DNA of 64,000 nucleotides from Scatophagus argus (lineage: Eukaryota; Chordata; Actinopteri; Scatophagidae), in the NCBI RefSeq assembly GCF_020382885.2, contig NC_058496.1, forward strand, positions 17,526,501-17,590,500, written 5' to 3'. A program made the translations under genes and the position numbers. Positions 59,542 through 64,000 of this stretch are shown piece by piece (position 1 is the first letter of the stretch; the number at the start of each line of letters is the position of its first letter). The notes beneath the pieces are model-generated. The model made no database searches. It was not told the origin of the DNA and was given only the letters and a program-made list of their open reading frames with translations.

Positions 59542-62340
59542 TCAGTGCATGAAGGTATGGATGTCATTGTGGAGGCTGACTGAAGGCCTGGAGGGCCCAC
59601 GGTGTATACGACAGCTTGTACTGCAGCTGCAGCGCTGGATCCACATAATATTTCTGTAGAAGCGTTCTCCATCGGAGCAGTGAAAGAGAAGCCTCACAGT
59701 GCGAGAGACGGAGGGTGTACAGCAGCGGCCATCAGTGCAGGTCCCGCAGGTGCGAGGGCGGTATAACTGTGTTGTTGAGCATCCGGCAAAGGTGATTCTG
59801 ACTGGCTCCTGGGGGCGGACAGTTCGCTGACACTTCTTTCCCTTCTGGATGACAGAAACAGATCCACCATTAAGATCCTTTAGAATATTCACCATGGGAC
59901 AATGCAATGTTAATTGATTTATTAATTTTCCACACAAAGTAAAATTCGCATGAACTCGGAGGACTTTAATTGGACCATTTAAAGTCTGTAATGTAATACA
60001 CATTAAATCCTACCAATATATGGTTTATATATATTCTTTAATTTGCGAGTGGTATGTTTTTTAGTGTACCTTGCTAGCTACAGGAAGCTGCGGCTCACAT
60101 CTTCGGATCTGGCATAGTCTGGTTTCTCGAACCATCCGGCAGTCTGGGTTGTTATTGGTCACTCGACTTGAAATGCCCATCCCACATGCAGCAGAACACT
60201 CAGTCCATTCAGTTGTTTGTGGGAAACAGCTGGATTCAAGTAACACCCCAGACCTGGGCAATGACACCATCTCTGTGGGAGAACCAACAAACAAAAGAGA
60301 ATGAATTATAATCAAATGGTGAATCATTTTAATTGTAAAAACATATCCATAAATTCATGACTTCTAGTTTAAATTATGCTCTTGTGATGCTATAATATTA
60401 TCTTTTGCCCCAGTATTGTAGGACCTGGGGATAGAAATTATAGTAAATTGGTTGTATGTTTACCACTCTCAGAGTGTGATATCCCAACAGCTCATGAGAC
60501 ACTTTTTAATGAAGTTGGCTGTGGACCTATAGGGTTCACATAGGATGCATTCTAAAACTTTTAGCAATATTTATTTAAGCGTTGATGACAGGTCAAAATT
60601 TTCACTTGTCCAGAGAAATCAAAATCTAATGTGAAGCTTGCTATTGAGTTTTAAATGGATTTTTTTTTTACCAAAACAATGTAGATGGATAACCAAAAAT
60701 ATGTATTTTTGACTTTGGTGTGAACTGTCCCTATAGGACTTAATTAGAAACATATTCAGGATCAATATGTATGATCTTTTTTTTTTTTTTCAAAAGATGT
60801 GTGAACGAATAAAAAATATTGTAGAACTCACATCTGAAAAGCATTCAGTTTAAATGAAATGTAAGAGTAATGGCTTGCACCAGTGGGGAACAAATACCAA
60901 AGACACACATAAAATCAACTGTTATGTGATTTCAGAAGCTAAATGTCTCTCTAAAACCAGTTCATTGTGTGCTCAAAAGAAGCATTTGCAATGATATATT
61001 GTGGAAAATTCTGTGTTGGCTGTGGTGAGTTTGGCCCTTCTCCTGCACTTCAAGATGAAAAACTTTCTCCAGACCATATTTAGTGTTCAAGGAGGGCATT
61101 GGGAAAAGCATGGCTGTGATAAGCTGTAATGTTTACCTCTGAAGGTGGCACTTCTGGTGGCAGCAGGGTGCCGAGGTTGCATCTGGGCCTGCAGAAGGGC
61201 ACTGATGTGGTTGGGGAGGGACGTGTGCGTCAGCTCATCTGGTTCCTCACTGATGTGGTTGTCGTCTTCACACAGCCATTCCTCACAACAGCCACCCTCA
61301 GGCGTGGCCAGCCGGGGCTGCATGCAGTGCCACTGTGGCAGGGGCACTTGGAGAGGACAGAGGGGCATGCAGCCTACCACTCCATCCATGCAGGTGCACT
61401 GGTGTTGGCAGTTGGGCTGGAAGTCCTCACCATGCTGGTATAGCCGCCCGCTAAACTCACAAGGTACACCGTGGGCCTCAGCTGTCATCAGAAAACAGGA
61501 AACAGAACTGTGAAGGGAGACCTTTGATCCTCGTAGAAAGACCCGCATTTGTACGCAAACAAAAGTAATACATCAGAGCCACAAAAGACTTTATGCAACT
61601 GTTTCCACAGGCTGCAAAGTACTTACCAGTAGTACCTCAAGTACAGCAGTCGGCTGACCCTTAAAATGAGTGAATGTCTGCTCTTATTGAATTGTTTTAT
61701 TTGTGGGATTCTGAGAGTCTTGAAGAAGTTATGCAGTGGCTGCATTTTCCTTCCTTTCCTTCCTACATGACCTGTTTTATGTTTTTGACTTTTATTCACT
61801 TTCAATATTTCACCATATGCCAGGAGATGTACATTATCCAAACAGCTAATAATTTTGGGGATTAATAATGTGCCTTTGCTCAGCCTTGTTGCCACCCCTC
61901 ACCTCGACACAGTCCTCTTTCAGGGTCTCCTCCAGCCCCCAGATGGCAGTGCAGCCCCTTGATGTGATCACAAGGTTCATCGGCGCTGCAGTCATCGTTG
62001 AACTGCCGAGCACAAACTTTACAGCAGCCACAGCGGTCGGTCACCCAGCTGACGCCCAGTGGGCACGACGGGGGCGAGGGTGTGCAGGAGCACTCAGCTG
62101 GACACTCACCCTCTGTCTGAGAAACAGGGTCAGAAGTCAGGTCAGGATGTGTGACAGCCAGAAGAATAAGGTGGCTTGTCATGCAAATTAGCTATAATGG
62201 CTAAACAATATGAAATTTCACAAACAGAAAATATGTTTAAAATCAAACGGGCACAAGTCCCAGCGACTCACCATCACTGCAGTACTGCCGAGCACAAACA
62301 GGGTGGAAATGATCTGCTGTAAAGTAACAGGGCTAAGCAT
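59542..62340 (-). CDS. ccn1: CCN1/CYR61-type matricellular protein
   Basis: Five exons: 62340-62272, 62116-61903, 61481-61137, 60272-60070 and 59844-59542, all with GT/AG borders and compatible phases, giving 377 residues (human CYR61 has 381). Domains follow exons. A short signal peptide is at 1-23. The IGFBP domain with GCGCCKVC and PCDHIKGLHC is at 24-94. The VWC domain (FQPNCQHQCTCMDGVVGCMP) is at 96-165, followed by a hinge. The TSP1 repeat (WTECSAACGMGISSRVTN) is at about 226-268, and the cystine-knot CT domain (KGKKCQ to the final DIHTFMH) is at 278-377. CCN proteins are secreted, bind integrins and heparan sulphate, and drive adhesion and angiogenesis. Teleosts carry ccn1 plus ccn1-like paralogues. 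This copy is fairly diverged and may be ccn1l1 or ccn1l2, so the symbol marks the subfamily only. Confidence 0.92.
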
Positions 62341-62625
62341 CCTGATAACAGCAGACAAGCAAAAAGGTAAAACTGGTAAAACTGTTCAAAGGAGGACAGA
62401 AGTACAGAAGCAAATATAAAAGTTGTCCAGATGAACCGCCTAGAGTCCCAAGAGAGAAGTCTTGTTCTTCAGCTCCAGTATCGGAATGCATCCACTCTTC
62501 AGAGTCTATGCACCAAGAGTGTACACTGGTCTGCTCTTGCTTACTCTCCTGCAGTATCTTAGTGCCAGTACAGGTCAGCACAGCTCAGCTCTGCTTCATA
62601 GAGAGGTTTCCCTGGGAGGTGCCTG

Positions 62626-62654
62626 TACTTATAGACACACATGTTCCCGCCCCT
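62626..62654 (-). promoter_or_regulatory. Predicted core promoter of the CCN gene
   Basis: The minus strand has CTATAAGTA (62626-62634) with a GC box (AGGGGCGGG, 62646-62654) just upstream. Transcription would start near 62600, leaving a 5' UTR of about 260 bases, in line with CYR61 genes. Confidence 0.6.
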
Positions 62655-62655
62655 G

Positions 62656-64000
62656 CAGTGATATCATCAGCTCTCCTCTCCAGACGGCTGGAGGGTGTCC
62701 AGAGGGAGGAGGTGGTGGGTTTGTTGTTGTGAAACAGTGACAGAAGTGTGTTTAAAATATGAACATGTGGCCCCTGGGAGAAGGTGTCAAAATGTATGCA
62801 AGAGACAAGTCTTTAATAATAATAGTACCTGAGCCCAGTAACCATATACTTACTCAAATACTTTGTACTTACGCTTGGCTTAAGGGGAACCCTCATCCTC
62901 CCTCATATACTCAGGGCATTAGGAAGGCCAGGTCATGTTGGACAGATGTCTTCAAATAAAAAAAAAGAAAACAATGTTAGACCAAGGTGTAATGGAAAAC
63001 CTGAGGAGGGAATCCCACTCCATTATGCTGTGGAAGAGAGGATGTGGAGAAAATCCCTGTGAACAACTCTTCCACAGCTCTGGCCAACCAGCCGGGCTCC
63101 GTCCTCTCCACTGCAGCGTGCTGTGGGACTCTGTGTTCAGGACATCCTGTGTTCCCTCCATCTCTTTCCTAATGGGCCACATTCCAGGAAATACAGGCCT
63201 ATCCTCAGGTTCCCATGATTGGTAGGAAAAACTCTGCATTCCCATTGTCATCCCAGGGGCACGTAAAAAGTGTTTTGTTGGAGAGCAGGAAAGTCCTCAC
63301 ATTAAGTGTTGGCTCGCACTGTCATGGACATGGGAAATGTAACTTGGTGCATTTGAAATGGCTGCTGAAGGTCTCCCCTTGTTATCTAAAAACATACAGC
63401 TGAGCTGAGAGAAACTACTAAGATTATGAACGTGGCATCTGTGTGTCAACAAGAACGTAACAATAGAATGTGTATATTTAGTTACTTACCAGACAGCCAC
63501 GTTGAGAATGGATGCAGGGAGCACAGGGAGGGATTCACATGCCCTAACATGCAAACATAGTTATCCCAGCTACCAAAACAAAGGACAGAGAAGTTCAGAT
63601 TATAACACACAGAGGGAGTGTGACATCATTCTCTATTTAAGACACCATTACTCAAATCTTTACACACGAAATAACTGTTTATTGCCATATATGTGTACAA
63701 GGTTTACAATAGCTTTAGGATAAGATCATGGTGTGTGACCAAAATTAAGTGCATAATGCAATTAAATTTTTATACGCAAGCAAGAGGAGACAGCGCTGAC
63801 TCTTGGGTTCACAAGGGACACAAACTCTATCCAGTCTTGTGTATGTCCCATCCATCCACCAATTCCTTCATGGACTTTCTCACTCTTTATACTTCAGTAC
63901 TGCACCTTCATACACGAGTGTACTTTTCATACCTACAAACAGGTGTACGGACAGCACAGATGCATACTGGTTGCATTTATACAACTTTCTGGGGTCTGCT
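62656..64000. other. Upstream region of the CCN gene
   Basis: No further gene recognised to the window end. Contains the motif cluster listed separately. Confidence 0.5.
63179..63242. promoter_or_regulatory. TEAD - CArG-like - TEAD motif cluster upstream of the CCN gene
   Basis: ACATTCCA (63179-63186) and CATTCC (63237-63242) are TEAD/MCAT motifs. CCATGATTGG (63213-63222) is one base off a CArG box and also an inverted CCAAT core. CCN1 is a classical YAP-TEAD and SRF target, so a mechanical or serum-response enhancer is plausible. Confidence 0.4.

Overview
The window is vertebrate nuclear DNA, almost certainly from a percomorph-type teleost fish. The evidence is intron-split vertebrate genes, a tandem pair of fish-style intronless TRIM genes, and many decayed teleost repeats (L2-like LINE ends, SINE-like fragments, Tc1/mariner and hAT remnants, an R2/NeSL-like LINE). 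Every protein-coding gene recognised lies on the minus strand. I had no search tools, so family names rest on recognised motifs and exon structures were rebuilt by hand from splice signals and reading phase.

Left part, 1-11.4 kb: a segment of at least 3.5 kb is present twice (1-3494 and 7731-11404). Each copy carries an intronless RING/B-box/coiled-coil/PRY-SPRY TRIM35-like gene of about 476 residues, with an interferon-response-like motif about 150 bp upstream. The spacer holds an unrelated intronless coiled-coil reading frame flanked by a pair of inverted repeats.

11.4-19 kb: old repeat fragments, a 5'-truncated and frameshifted beta-tubulin pseudogene, an internally deleted L2-like LINE, and a two-exon Bcl-2-family gene (BH3, BH2, C-terminal membrane anchor; probably bcl2l16/Bcl-wav). 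Its small second exon was found from the splice phase.

19-46 kb: a gene desert with repeat remnants, a short hAT-type element with target-site duplication, and several TAATTA- and octamer-rich stretches that look like conserved enhancers of the neighbouring developmental gene.

46-50 kb: lmo4 (two LIM domains; four coding exons, the last coding only Val-Cys-stop), with a 5' untranslated exon and a promoter carrying an inverted CCAAT box and a TATA-like box.

50-64 kb: repeat fragments, a decayed R2/NeSL-like non-LTR retrotransposon that lacks its reverse-transcriptase core and is bounded by 75-bp direct repeats, then a complete five-exon CCN-family matricellular gene of the CCN1/CYR61 type. 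About 0.85 kb upstream of its start codon are two TEAD motifs around a CArG-like box. The genes do not form a functional pathway. LMO4 and CCN1 are also neighbours (within about 2 Mb) on human 1p22, so that linkage looks ancestral, while the TRIM pair is a recent lineage-specific expansion.
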